A stretch of DNA of 64,000 bases from Tunturibacter psychrotolerans (GTDB lineage Bacteria; Acidobacteriota; Terriglobia; Terriglobales; Acidobacteriaceae). The notes under the pieces are model-generated. The model made no database searches, was not told where the DNA came from, and was given only the letters and a program-made list of their open reading frames with translations. The DNA is taken from the NCBI RefSeq assembly GCF_040359615.1, contig NZ_CP132942.1, positions 3,906,001 through 3,970,000 on the forward strand, given 5' to 3'. The position numbers and the translations under genes were made by a program. Numbering within the stretch: the first letter of the stretch is position 1; every line of letters starts with the position of its first letter. Positions 25,228-33,484 of the stretch are shown here, one piece after another.

Positions 25228-26362
25228 TCATGCGACGTCGTCATCCGCTATTGCTTCGGCTGGGAAGTTGCCCTCGCGACGCATGCGGAGGTAGCCGCGG
25301 ATGAAGGGCTCCAGGTCTCCATCGAGGACTTTGTCGACATCGCCCACTTCGACGCGGGTGCGTAGGTCTTTTGCCATGCGGTAGGGCTGCAAGACGTAGC
25401 TGCGAATCTGCGAGCCGAACTTGATGTCGAGTTTGGAGTCTTCGAGCTTGCGAGCTGTAGCTTTCTTTTTGTCGAGTTCGTACTCGTAGAGCTTTGAGCG
25501 CATCATCTTCATGGCTCGCTCTTTGTTCTTGTGCTGGGAGCGTTCGTTCTGGCAGCCCGTGACGAGGCCAGTGGGGATGTGGGTGATGCGAACGGCGGAG
25601 TCGGTGGTGTTGACGTGCTGGCCACCCTTGCCGCCGGAGCGGTAGGTGTCGATGCGGAGGTCTTCAGTCTTGATGTCGATGACGATGGTGTCGTCGATTT
25701 CGGGCGAGACGAAGACGCTGGCGAAGCTGGTGTGGCGACGCTTGGCGGAGTCGAAGGGCGAGATGCGGACGAGGCGATGGACGCCGGTTTCGCCGGAGAG
25801 AAGACCGAAGGCGAAGTCGCCGGAGATGGTGAAGGTGGCGGATTTGATGCCAGCCTCGTCCCCATCCTGAACTTCGTTGATCTCAACCTTGAAGTTCTGG
25901 CGCTCGCCCCAGCGGATGTACATGCGCATGAGCATCTCGGCCCAGTCCTGGGACTCGGTTCCTCCTGCGCCCGGATGTACGGTGACGATGGCGTTGAGCG
26001 AATCGGTTTCGCCGGAGAGCATGGTCTTGGATTCGAGCTTTTCGGAGAAATCTACAAGGGCGGGAATCTCGCGGACGAGGTCTGGCTCGGTGTTTTCGCC
26101 TTCGCGGGCGAGCTCGAAGTAGGCTTCGATGTCGTCGGAGCGGCGAGCGAGTTCAGCGTCGTCGGCGAGGAGGGTTTCGATGCGTTTGCGTTCGCGCATG
26201 AGGGGTTGCGAACGCGAGGCGTCGGCCCACACGGTGGGATCGGCTATTTTTTCTTCAATGACGGCTAGTTCGCGGCGGAGTCGGGCCGAGTCAAAGATAC
26301 TCCCGCAGATCGCGTACTTTGTCGCGGACCGGGGAGTAGGAGTATTCGAGATCGCTAAGCAT
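25228..26362 (-). CDS. prfB: Peptide chain release factor 2 (programmed +1 frameshift)
   Basis: RF2 terminates translation at UGA and UAA. The main frame (from 26292) contains the stop-recognition tripeptide SPF in ISPFDSAKRRH and the catalytic GGQ in SGGKGGQHVN. The first 23 codons are in another frame starting at ATG 26362 (MLSDLEYSYSPVRDKV...) and end at an in-frame TGA at 26293..26291; skipping the T restores the long frame at GAC 26292. The total is 377 residues, normal for RF2 only when both parts are joined. The joining site is described separately. Low RF2 levels would promote the frameshift, giving autoregulation (known for E. coli). lnt lies 10 bp beyond the start on the same strand. 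Confidence 0.96.
26290..26305 (-). promoter_or_regulatory. prfB: Programmed frameshift site of prfB
   Basis: On the minus strand the codons read CGG GAG TAT CTT TGA C: an internal Shine-Dalgarno-like GGGAG three bases upstream of the slippery CTT and the in-frame TGA followed by C. This is the same arrangement as the classical bacterial prfB recoding signal. Confidence 0.95.
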
Positions 26363-26372
26363 AATCTCTAGT

Positions 26373-28049
26373 TTACGTGAATTTCGATTTCAGGCTGAAG
26401 ACCAGGCCGAGGGTGGTGACGAGAGCGCAGGCGTAGGCGAAGAGATCGCCATGCTCGGCGTAGAAGGTGAGGCCGTGCTCGTAGCCGAAGTGGACGCGGA
26501 GACTGGATCGCAGATGGCGTGGTAAGGCGGAGACGACCCGACCGTAGGGGTTGATGGCCGCGGTAACGCCGGTGTTGGTAGCGCGCAGGATCCAGCGATG
26601 GTTTTCGATGGCGCGCATGCGGACCATGTTGAGATGTTGCCATGCGGCGCTGGTGTTTCCATACCAGCCGTCGTTGGAGATATTGATGAGGACGTCGGCG
26701 CCCTGTTGGGTGAGGTGACGGATCTCGTCGCCGAAGATGGATTCGTAGCAGATGAAGACGCCGTAGGTGTGGCCACCGGTGGAAAAGACGGTGCGCTGCG
26801 CGCCGGGCTCGAAGGTGCCTACTTCGTTGAGGAGATTTTTGGCGAAGAAGAAGAACTCTTTGAAGGGAACGTATTCGCCGAAGGGAACGAGATGCATCTT
26901 GTCGTAGTGGCCGACGAAGGCGCCGTCGGCGTTGATGAAGGAGGCGCGGTTGTAGGGTGTGTAGCCCGATTTGTTTGCGGGATTTGGCTGGAAGCCGATG
27001 TTGCCGACGATGATAGGAGCTTGCGCTGATTGGGCGAGAGCCGACATCGCAGAGCGGAATTGGGGGTCAATGTCTTCGAAGGGAGCGGGCGATTCGGGCC
27101 AGACAATGAGATTGGTTGAGGCGGGGACGTTGACGTCGGCATCTTCGGAGGCGCGGGGGCGGACGAGATAGACCGTCTGAGTGCCGGGGAGTTCGGGAGT
27201 TCCCAGGAGAAACTTCGTCGAGGGGTAGCGGCTGAGGTAGGAGAAGGAGTCGAGGAACTGCTGAGTTGTCGGCTGCGGGCCGGTGTTGGCGGCTCCTACC
27301 TCGAGATTCTCCTGTACGAGGGTGGCTGTCGCGGTGGTAGGCGACGGCTTTGGGTTTGCGATGAGGCGAAGACCCAATATATAGACGACGACGATGATGA
27401 CTCCCGCCGCGGTGAGCACAGGCCGGGTGTAGCGGCGCTCGCGAAGGCGGATGCGAAGGAGCCAGAGGGCGTTGACCGCCGCAATGACGAAGGAGAGGCC
27501 GTAGGCTCCTGTGATGGGCGCCAGGTGGATCAACATTGGGTTGTCAACTTGGGCGATGCCGAGAACATCCCACGGAAGACCGGTGATGCGGGCTCGGGCT
27601 AGTTCTACGGCCACCCACGCGAAGGGTACGAATAACAATGCGAGTTGACGACCGAAGCGGCTTCGGAAGGCGGCGAGCAACGTACCAAAGACAGCGTGAT
27701 AAAGGCCAAGGTACAGACAAAAGAGAATGAGAATGCCAGCGGCAACGGGCTTGGCAAGGCCGCCGTAGAGATACATGGTCTGGTAGATCCAGTAGCAGTT
27801 GCCCATGTACCAGACGAAGCCGCAGAGATAGCCGAGGGCGGCTGCCCGACGGAGTGTAAGTGGGTTGTCGTTCTTGTCGTTAGCGAGAATGGCCCAGATA
27901 AGGGGGAGGAGTGCGATCCAACAAAAGGTGGTTCGCCAGACAGGCACGGGCCCTGCGATGGGAAACGGGAGAACCTGGAGGACACCCGAGAGTACAGCCA
28001 TGGCCCAAAGTCGCAGGGGGATAAGTCGCATCGGTCTGAAGTCTAACAT
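26373..28049 (-). CDS. lnt: Apolipoprotein N-acyltransferase
   Basis: A 558-residue inner-membrane enzyme that adds the third acyl chain to lipoproteins. About seven hydrophobic helices in the first 230 residues are followed by a nitrilase-fold domain holding the Glu-Lys-Cys triad: WPESPAP, HYDKMHLVPFGEYVPF and CYESIF. A further helix ends the protein. Two in-frame ATGs (28049 and 28031) precede the first helix and neither has a clear ribosome site. The several lipoproteins in the window are natural clients. Confidence 0.95.
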   Translation of the reverse strand: MLDFRPMRLIPLRLWAMAVLSGVLQVLPFPIAGPVPVWRTTFCWIALLPLIWAILANDKNDNPLTLRRAAALGYLCGFVWYMGNCYWIYQTMYLYGGLAKPVAAGILILFCLYLGLYHAVFGTLLAAFRSRFGRQLALLFVPFAWVAVELARARITGLPWDVLGIAQVDNPMLIHLAPITGAYGLSFVIAAVNALWLLRIRLRERRYTRPVLTAAGVIIVVVYILGLRLIANPKPSPTTATATLVQENLEVGAANTGPQPTTQQFLDSFSYLSRYPSTKFLLGTPELPGTQTVYLVRPRASEDADVNVPASTNLIVWPESPAPFEDIDPQFRSAMSALAQSAQAPIIVGNIGFQPNPANKSGYTPYNRASFINADGAFVGHYDKMHLVPFGEYVPFKEFFFFAKNLLNEVGTFEPGAQRTVFSTGGHTYGVFICYESIFGDEIRHLTQQGADVLINISNDGWYGNTSAAWQHLNMVRMRAIENHRWILRATNTGVTAAINPYGRVVSALPRHLRSSLRVHFGYEHGLTFYAEHGDLFAYACALVTTLGLVFSLKSKFT

Positions 28050-28104
28050 CGAGGTGAGAATTTCAAGTTAGTTTTCAGCTGGTTGAGAGCTACAATAGAT
28101 GCGC

Positions 28105-28236
28105 ATGGATTTTGTCATTCATCTCGTCGCGAAGATTGTTGTTCCGCTCTTCTTTATTGGCATGGCGGGGTCCGCGGTCGTGATTGTGGTGAGTTTTGCA
28201 GAGGATTTGAAGGAGTTGCTGGGGGATGAAGAATAG
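28105..28236 (+). CDS. Small single-span membrane protein (43 aa)
   Basis: An ORF of 43 codons reading MDFVIHLVAKIVVPLFFIGM and continuing with a hydrophobic segment to about residue 31, then an acidic tail ending LLGDEE. A TACAAT -10 element lies at 28091-28096 with a weak TTAGTT at 28068, placing the expected transcription start close to the ATG at 28105; an in-frame ATG is at 28099. There is no Shine-Dalgarno, so the message may be leaderless. Codon use and hydrophobic pattern look real, and I recall similar short proteins in Acidobacteria, but I cannot search. Function unknown. Confidence 0.6.
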   Translation: MDFVIHLVAKIVVPLFFIGMAGSAVVIVVSFAEDLKELLGDEE

Positions 28237-28379
28237 CTGTCAACGGCGGAAGCAGGATCACACTCTGCTCTTGCCGGTGGGTGTTGGCAGTGTTCCACTT
28301 GAGGTCGGGGAGTGGCCGTCGCACATGCTGAAGTTATTCAGTATCGCTGGCTGTTCGGGTTATCAAACAGCAAACCATA

Positions 28380-30779
28380 ATGGGATCTAAACAAACTATC
28401 AACAAGCCACAATCGAACCGCGTTCGCCTGGTGGTGGCGTCGTCGGTCATGCTCACCTTCATTTCGTTCTGGCGAGCCGCGGCAATTGTGCTCAACGACC
28501 TGGGCTCCTCGGCGTTTTATGCGGGCGGCATTGCGGAAGAGGCGGTGGGTAAGGCTGCGCCGTGGTTCATTCTGGGCGTGATGCTGTTCAGTTTTGCGGT
28601 GCGTGCGGTTTATGTCGAGAGCTGCAGCATGTTCACGCGGGGCGGCGTTTACCGGATTGTGAAGGAGGCGTTGGGCGGGACTTTTGCGAAGCTGAGCGTC
28701 TCGGCGCTGATGTTCGACTATATTCTGACGGGACCTATCTCGGGCGTCTCGGCCGGGCAGTACATTGTGGGTCTGGCGAATGAACTGTTGCGGCTTTGCG
28801 CCGCGCATCACTGGGCCAGCAGGCTTGTGATGCATTCGAGCGGGGCGGCTCGACAGTTGCCGATCGACGGTACTTCTGCTGCGATTGCCGCGCTGATCAC
28901 TACCTACTTCTGGTGGCAGAACACTAAAGGGATTGAAGAGTCCAGCGATAAGGCGCTGAAGGTGATGAAGATCACGACCGTGATGGTTGTGATCCTGCTT
29001 TCGTGGGGAGTATTTTCGGCGATTCATGTAGGAGCGCACCTGCCGCCCTGGCCAACGCCTGGCAATCTTCACTTCAGTAAGGACGCTCTTGGATTTCTGA
29101 AGCACACGGGATTCATGCGGACGCTTGGTTTGTTCGGCGTCCTGATGGCGTTTGGGCACTCCGTCCTTGCGATGAGCGGCGAGGAATCACTGGCGCAGGT
29201 GAACCGCGAGATCGAACACCCGAAGCTGAAGAACCTGAAGCGTGCAGCGATCGTGATCGCGATCTACAGCTTCATTTTTACCGGCATTGGCACGTTGCTG
29301 GCTGTGATGTTGATTCCGGACACGGTGCGGGTGCCGGTGTATCGCGACAACCTTATCGCCGGGATGGCAATGTTTATGGTGGGTCCGCTGGCAGTGCGGA
29401 TCGGCTTCCGAGTCTTTGTGGTGATCGTGGGATTTCTGATTCTTGGTGGAGCAGTGAATACCGCAATCGTCGGTTCGACTGGCGTGCTGATGCGGGTTGC
29501 CGAGGATGGAGTCCTGTCAGACTGGTTTCGCAAGCCGCAACGCAAATACGGAACCAGCTTTCGCATCGTGAACCTGGTTGCCGGGCTGCAGATGTTCACG
29601 ATCTTCGTGACTCGAGGCAACGTCATCATGTTGGGCGAAGCCTACGCGTTTGGCGTGATCTGGAGCTTTACCTTCAATGCCCTTGCGATGCTTGTGCTGC
29701 GGTGGAAGTACAAGGGTGAACGTGGCTGGAAGGTGCCACTTAATATTCGAATCGGAAAGACAGAGATCCCTCTGGGACTACTTTGTGTCTTCCTGGTTCT
29801 GCTTACGACTGCAATTGTTAATTTATTTACGAAATCGGTTGCTACGGTAAGTGGGATTGTCTTTGCAGCTGCATTCTTTGTGATTTTTTCTCTCTCGGAG
29901 AGAGACAATAAACGTCGGCACGACCTGACGACGCTGCAGATGAAAGAGCACTTTCAACTGGAGCATCAGGATAATGTAGGCCGTGAAGCGCTTGAGATTC
30001 GACCGGGTGCGGTAGTGGTGACGATGCGCGATTCCGCCGCGCCTTTCGCGTTGAAGTGGGCTTTGACGCACACGAATACGGACGATCAGGACCTGGTAGT
30101 GCTGGCCGCCCGAATGATGGGTGCCGGAGGGCCGGAGTATGTCGATGCATCCGAGCAGTTATTCAGCGAGCATGAACAGATGCTATTTACCAAAGCTGTT
30201 TCGGTAGCGGAAAGCTTCGGGAAGCATATTTCTCTATTGGTAGTTCCTGCCGGAGATATCTTTTCGGCGCTCGTGCAGACGGCTAACTCACTGGATGCAG
30301 CGGCTGTGGTTTCTGGACTCTCGACTAAGCTTACGGCTGAGGAGCAGGCCTACCATGTTGGCCAGGCATGGGAGGCACTCCCTGAGCCAAAGCGACAGTT
30401 TACTTTTTATGTCATCAAACCGGATGGCGAGTCACTTAGCTTCCACATTGGACCGCACGCACCTACTATCGAACCGCACGAAGTACAGCTGGTGCATCGT
30501 CTCTGGCTTAATATTCGGCGTGCGCCGGATATGGAGGACTTGCATCACAGTGACATCCTTACCTACGCGCTGACCCGCATGGCGACTGAGTTTGCACGAG
30601 ACAAACAAGGAACCCTGAAAGATCTGCAAAGGTGCATTGATGAGTCTCATCATCGTCGTGGCCTCGGGGGGGCGCGGCACGAGGAGCTGGATGAAGCAGG
30701 ACCTGGGTATGCGATTCGCGCTCCGAAAACGGCACATATAACAGACGACCATGAAGCTAATACAGTCAAAACGAAATAG
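28380..30779 (+). CDS. APC-superfamily permease with C-terminal USP-like domain
   Basis: A 799-residue transporter. Residues 1 to about 500 form an APC-type amino-acid permease with about 12-14 helices. The remaining 300 residues are soluble: after SERDNKRRHD comes GAVVVTMRDSAAPFALKWAL, DLVVLAARMMG and ISLLVVPAGD, an alternating alpha/beta pattern of universal-stress-protein type, ending in a charged tail. Such tails are thought to sense nucleotides and regulate transport; here that is inference. The substrate is unknown. There is a 143-bp gap from the small membrane protein gene, in which I see no further feature. Confidence 0.85.
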   Translation: MGSKQTINKPQSNRVRLVVASSVMLTFISFWRAAAIVLNDLGSSAFYAGGIAEEAVGKAAPWFILGVMLFSFAVRAVYVESCSMFTRGGVYRIVKEALGGTFAKLSVSALMFDYILTGPISGVSAGQYIVGLANELLRLCAAHHWASRLVMHSSGAARQLPIDGTSAAIAALITTYFWWQNTKGIEESSDKALKVMKITTVMVVILLSWGVFSAIHVGAHLPPWPTPGNLHFSKDALGFLKHTGFMRTLGLFGVLMAFGHSVLAMSGEESLAQVNREIEHPKLKNLKRAAIVIAIYSFIFTGIGTLLAVMLIPDTVRVPVYRDNLIAGMAMFMVGPLAVRIGFRVFVVIVGFLILGGAVNTAIVGSTGVLMRVAEDGVLSDWFRKPQRKYGTSFRIVNLVAGLQMFTIFVTRGNVIMLGEAYAFGVIWSFTFNALAMLVLRWKYKGERGWKVPLNIRIGKTEIPLGLLCVFLVLLTTAIVNLFTKSVATVSGIVFAAAFFVIFSLSERDNKRRHDLTTLQMKEHFQLEHQDNVGREALEIRPGAVVVTMRDSAAPFALKWALTHTNTDDQDLVVLAARMMGAGGPEYVDASEQLFSEHEQMLFTKAVSVAESFGKHISLLVVPAGDIFSALVQTANSLDAAAVVSGLSTKLTAEEQAYHVGQAWEALPEPKRQFTFYVIKPDGESLSFHIGPHAPTIEPHEVQLVHRLWLNIRRAPDMEDLHHSDILTYALTRMATEFARDKQGTLKDLQRCIDESHHRRGLGGARHEELDEAGPGYAIRAPKTAHITDDHEANTVKTK

Positions 30780-30904
30780 ACGGACGAGTTACTTACTGTT
30801 TGCATCATCTTAGCTACTTATGTATCGTCATGAGGTGGCAACAAGAATTGGTAGGCGAGATAGAACTCCGATAACTCGATCTACCTTGCCATTGGAGGTA
30901 ACAC

Positions 30905-31165
30905 GTGGAAGTTAGCCGTATTATTGCCGAGATTGATGGCCAGATCGCAAAGCTACAGCAGGCACGTGCGTTACTGGCCGGAACGACGGCAACAGCTAAG
31001 CGCACCGGCCCTGGCCGTCCCAAAGGGAGCAAGAACGCCGCTGCCACAGCATCAGCAGCTACGGCCCCTCGCAAACGCAAATTGAGCCCCGAGGGCCGCA
31101 AACGAATCGCCGATGCGATGAAGAAGCGCTGGGCCGAGCGCCGGAAGCAGAGTTCGAAGGGATAA
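30905..31165 (+). CDS. AT-hook basic protein, probable nucleoid-associated
   Basis: An 86-residue, strongly basic protein. A short coiled-coil-like helix (about 1-27: IIAEIDGQIAKLQQARALL) is followed by an AT-hook GPGRPKGSKN (34-43), an Ala/Thr linker and a basic tail RKLSPEGRKRIADAMKKRW. AT-hooks insert Arg-Pro into the minor groove of AT-rich DNA. GGAGG precedes the start. An exceptionally strong terminator follows 22 bp after the stop, consistent with a separately expressed abundant small protein. Confidence 0.78.
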   Translation: MEVSRIIAEIDGQIAKLQQARALLAGTTATAKRTGPGRPKGSKNAAATASAATAPRKRKLSPEGRKRIADAMKKRWAERRKQSSKG

Positions 31166-31187
31166 CTTCGTAAGAATTGTTCCTTGA

Positions 31188-31226
31188 AAAAGCGAAGGCG
31201 CCTCGAGTTGAGGCGCCTTCGCTTTT
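31188..31226. terminator. Very strong bidirectional terminator
   Basis: A 17-bp perfect stem (AAAAGCGAAGGCGCCTC and its complement) with a five-base loop GAGTT. A run before and T run after the hairpin make it usable in both directions, serving the AT-hook gene and the convergent methyltransferase gene. Confidence 0.95.
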
Positions 31227-31270
31227 CGCACTAACTAATGCCCGGCCAAGACCGGAAAGTAGCCGTATCC

Positions 31271-31909
31271 TCATCGGGTGATAATGACCTCGCGAAGGCT
31301 GTCTTTTGCGAGAAAGAATCGGAAGTTACTAAACTCACTGAGCAGGTTTTCAATCTTGCGATTATTGAAGACGTTGAGCAATGGGTAGTTCCCCGCACGC
31401 TGCATTTCCACTACGTCGGTATCGGTCAGATGATATCGACAGAAGAATGTCTCCGGACTGCTTGTCTGGTGAAAGAAAGCAAGCATAAGACCGCCAGGTT
31501 GAAGCACCTTGTGGATACGGGACAGTACTGGCGCAATGAGAGGCTCCGGAAGATAATCAGCTGTGTCCCAGAAGATGACGACGTCGAATACGCGGCCGGA
31601 AAAGTTGAGATTGCTCTCAAGAAATCGATCGACATCGAAGCTGGGTGGCTCGCCCTCTTTGCCGGGAGTGAGCCACTCCGGTTTCGATGCTTCGTCGACG
31701 ACGCTTGCCATGTAGATGCTGTGGCCGAGGCTGGTGATGTAGTTGATGTTGGTGGACGAAGTGGGTCCAATGTCGAGGATGCGTAGTGAGTCCTGCGTCT
31801 GCAGGTGCTTCATCAACTCTTTCCATCCACTGGAGTGCCGAGGAATGCGACCGGTGTCGCCGCCTCGTGGACTGCTTGTACTTTCGCTACTGCCGAAAAG
31901 GCTGCGCAT
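31271..31909 (-). CDS. Class I SAM-dependent methyltransferase-like protein
   Basis: A 212-residue protein with a Rossmann methyltransferase pattern: motif I region RILDIGPTSSTNINYI (the usual GxGxG is altered to GPTSS), VFDVVIFWDTADYL and VLQPGGLMLAFFHQ. The altered glycine loop makes cofactor binding uncertain. It follows the bactofilin gene by 22 bp on the same strand, so the two are probably co-transcribed, but a functional link is not known. Confidence 0.75.
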   Translation of the reverse strand: MRSLFGSSESTSSPRGGDTGRIPRHSSGWKELMKHLQTQDSLRILDIGPTSSTNINYITSLGHSIYMASVVDEASKPEWLTPGKEGEPPSFDVDRFLESNLNFSGRVFDVVIFWDTADYLPEPLIAPVLSRIHKVLQPGGLMLAFFHQTSSPETFFCRYHLTDTDVVEMQRAGNYPLLNVFNNRKIENLLSEFSNFRFFLAKDSLREVIITR

Positions 31910-31931
31910 GAGCCCGCTTCCCTTTCTGGTT

Positions 31932-32354
31932 CTATGCCTGTGGTTGAGTGAACAAAGGAGCGCTCGCCTCGACTGGCGCAGAGGGTGTTGCGGCGGAAGC
32001 TGAGGACTTAGATTGCGTTCCGGAGGCTTGCTTTAGCTCTACACTTCCCTTCAAAATGGCACTCTCTTCGATGCAGAGCCGACCTGCGAGGATGTCCCCG
32101 TTGACGATTGCGGACTGGCGCAGATCGACGCGGCCTGTGGCCTGCACGTTGCCTGTAAGATGACCAAATACGGTGACGTCGCGGACGGTGACATCGGCGC
32201 GAACGCGTGCGTTGGGCCCGATGGTCAAACCGCTGTCCTTGAGGGTGATGGTTCCTTCGATGTCTCCGTCGATGTAAAGGTCCTCATCTCCGGAGAGTTG
32301 TCCCCGGATGACGACCGACTTACCGATGACGGTGGAACCCTCTGCTGGTTTCAT
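31932..32354 (-). CDS. Bactofilin (polymer-forming cytoskeletal protein)
   Basis: A 140-residue protein whose central DUF583 domain (about 8-110) shows the bactofilin beta-helix periodicity: GTTVIGKSVVIRG-like opening STVIGKSVVIRGQL, IDGDIEGTI, IGPNARVRADV, VFGHLTGNV, GDILAGRLCI. Both termini are short and unstructured, the tail being Ala/Ser/Pro-rich. Bactofilins polymerise without nucleotides and scaffold wall-modifying enzymes. Confidence 0.93.
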   Translation of the reverse strand: MKPAEGSTVIGKSVVIRGQLSGDEDLYIDGDIEGTITLKDSGLTIGPNARVRADVTVRDVTVFGHLTGNVQATGRVDLRQSAIVNGDILAGRLCIEESAILKGSVELKQASGTQSKSSASAATPSAPVEASAPLFTQPQA

Positions 32355-32506
32355 AGACGTTTTATTCTCCCTTGAGGTCCTGTCTACTGCATGTGTACCT
32401 TGCCCGAACTATACCCAAGCTCATGCCGAGAGGCAAACCGCGAATACTTTGCCGGGCTCGGTGAGTCTTATGAAAGACCATAGAATGGGGAGATGAGAGG
32501 TGTCGG

Positions 32507-33475
32507 TTGGTAATGGCTACGGTGGAAGCGCAGAACGCAGCTTCAGCGGGTAGGCCGCGATTCAGGCCAGTTTTAGAACAAAGAAGATCACTCTACCGGG
32601 TCGTTATTGGATCTATTCTGCTGCTGTTGCCCGCGGCCGCTGGGCTTGCGCAGGCACAGGGTGGTGCTACGACAAAAGATGTAGGCGAAGCATCCTTGCT
32701 GTCGATACCGCCGCGCTCCTGGATCGTAGACGCGTCGGCGAATGAACTCAAAGCACTTCATCATATTGACTCCTATTTGCGATATCGCACTCACACAATC
32801 AGCGATAAGGGCGATGTAGTCCGTGACGTCGTTGAGAGCAAAGATGGAACGGTTGCGCGGCTGATTATGAGAGATGGAAAACCGCTGACCGATGAGCAGG
32901 ATAAGGCGGAGCGGCAGCGCCTGAACGACATGATCGCATCTCCGTCAGCCTTCTTCAGGCATATCCGGAATACCGAATCGGACCGCAAGATGGCGGACAA
33001 ATTAGTTCCTTTGATGGCTGATTCAGCAATCTTCACCTACACGCCGGGGCAGCCACAGTCAGGCAGAAATAAAGGCGCGTTGGAGATCGTAATCGACTAC
33101 AAGCCGAACCCAAAGTTCAATCCTCCAAACACAGAAGCAGAGGCATTGACCGGGCTTGAAGGAAGGGTGTGGATCGATACCAAGTCGCATTACCTGGTTC
33201 GCATGGAAGGGACGATCTCGCGTGGTGTGAACTTCGGATGGGGCATGCTCGCCCATATCTATCCGGGGGGCAAACTGGAGCTGAATCAAACCGACGCTGG
33301 CGGCGATCGATGGATCTTCACTTACTTTTCGATGCGGCTCAGCGTGCGTGCCCTGATGCTGAAGACAGTCAACGTACATACCGAGTCAACCGGCAGCGAC
33401 GTTCAAACGATTGGGCCAATGAGCTACCAGGACGCTATTCGGATGATGTTGAATACGCCGCTACCGAATCGATAA
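32507..33475 (+). CDS. Secreted conserved protein of unknown function
   Basis: About 320 residues. A hydrophobic signal-like segment (about 33-50, ending AQAQG) follows a long basic N-terminus. The mature part contains RYRTHTISDKGDVVRDVVES, RVWIDTKSHYLVRMEG and WTYF-like strands (WIFTYFSMRLS), the layout of periplasmic lipoprotein-sorting-like beta-barrel halves, but I do not recognise the family. TTG at 32507 has GAGAGG six bases before it; ATG at 32513 is the alternative. It converges on the enolase-type gene with only nine bases between stops. Confidence 0.7.
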   Translation: MVMATVEAQNAASAGRPRFRPVLEQRRSLYRVVIGSILLLLPAAAGLAQAQGGATTKDVGEASLLSIPPRSWIVDASANELKALHHIDSYLRYRTHTISDKGDVVRDVVESKDGTVARLIMRDGKPLTDEQDKAERQRLNDMIASPSAFFRHIRNTESDRKMADKLVPLMADSAIFTYTPGQPQSGRNKGALEIVIDYKPNPKFNPPNTEAEALTGLEGRVWIDTKSHYLVRMEGTISRGVNFGWGMLAHIYPGGKLELNQTDAGGDRWIFTYFSMRLSVRALMLKTVNVHTESTGSDVQTIGPMSYQDAIRMMLNTPLPNR

Positions 33476-33484
33476 CGGGACCTA

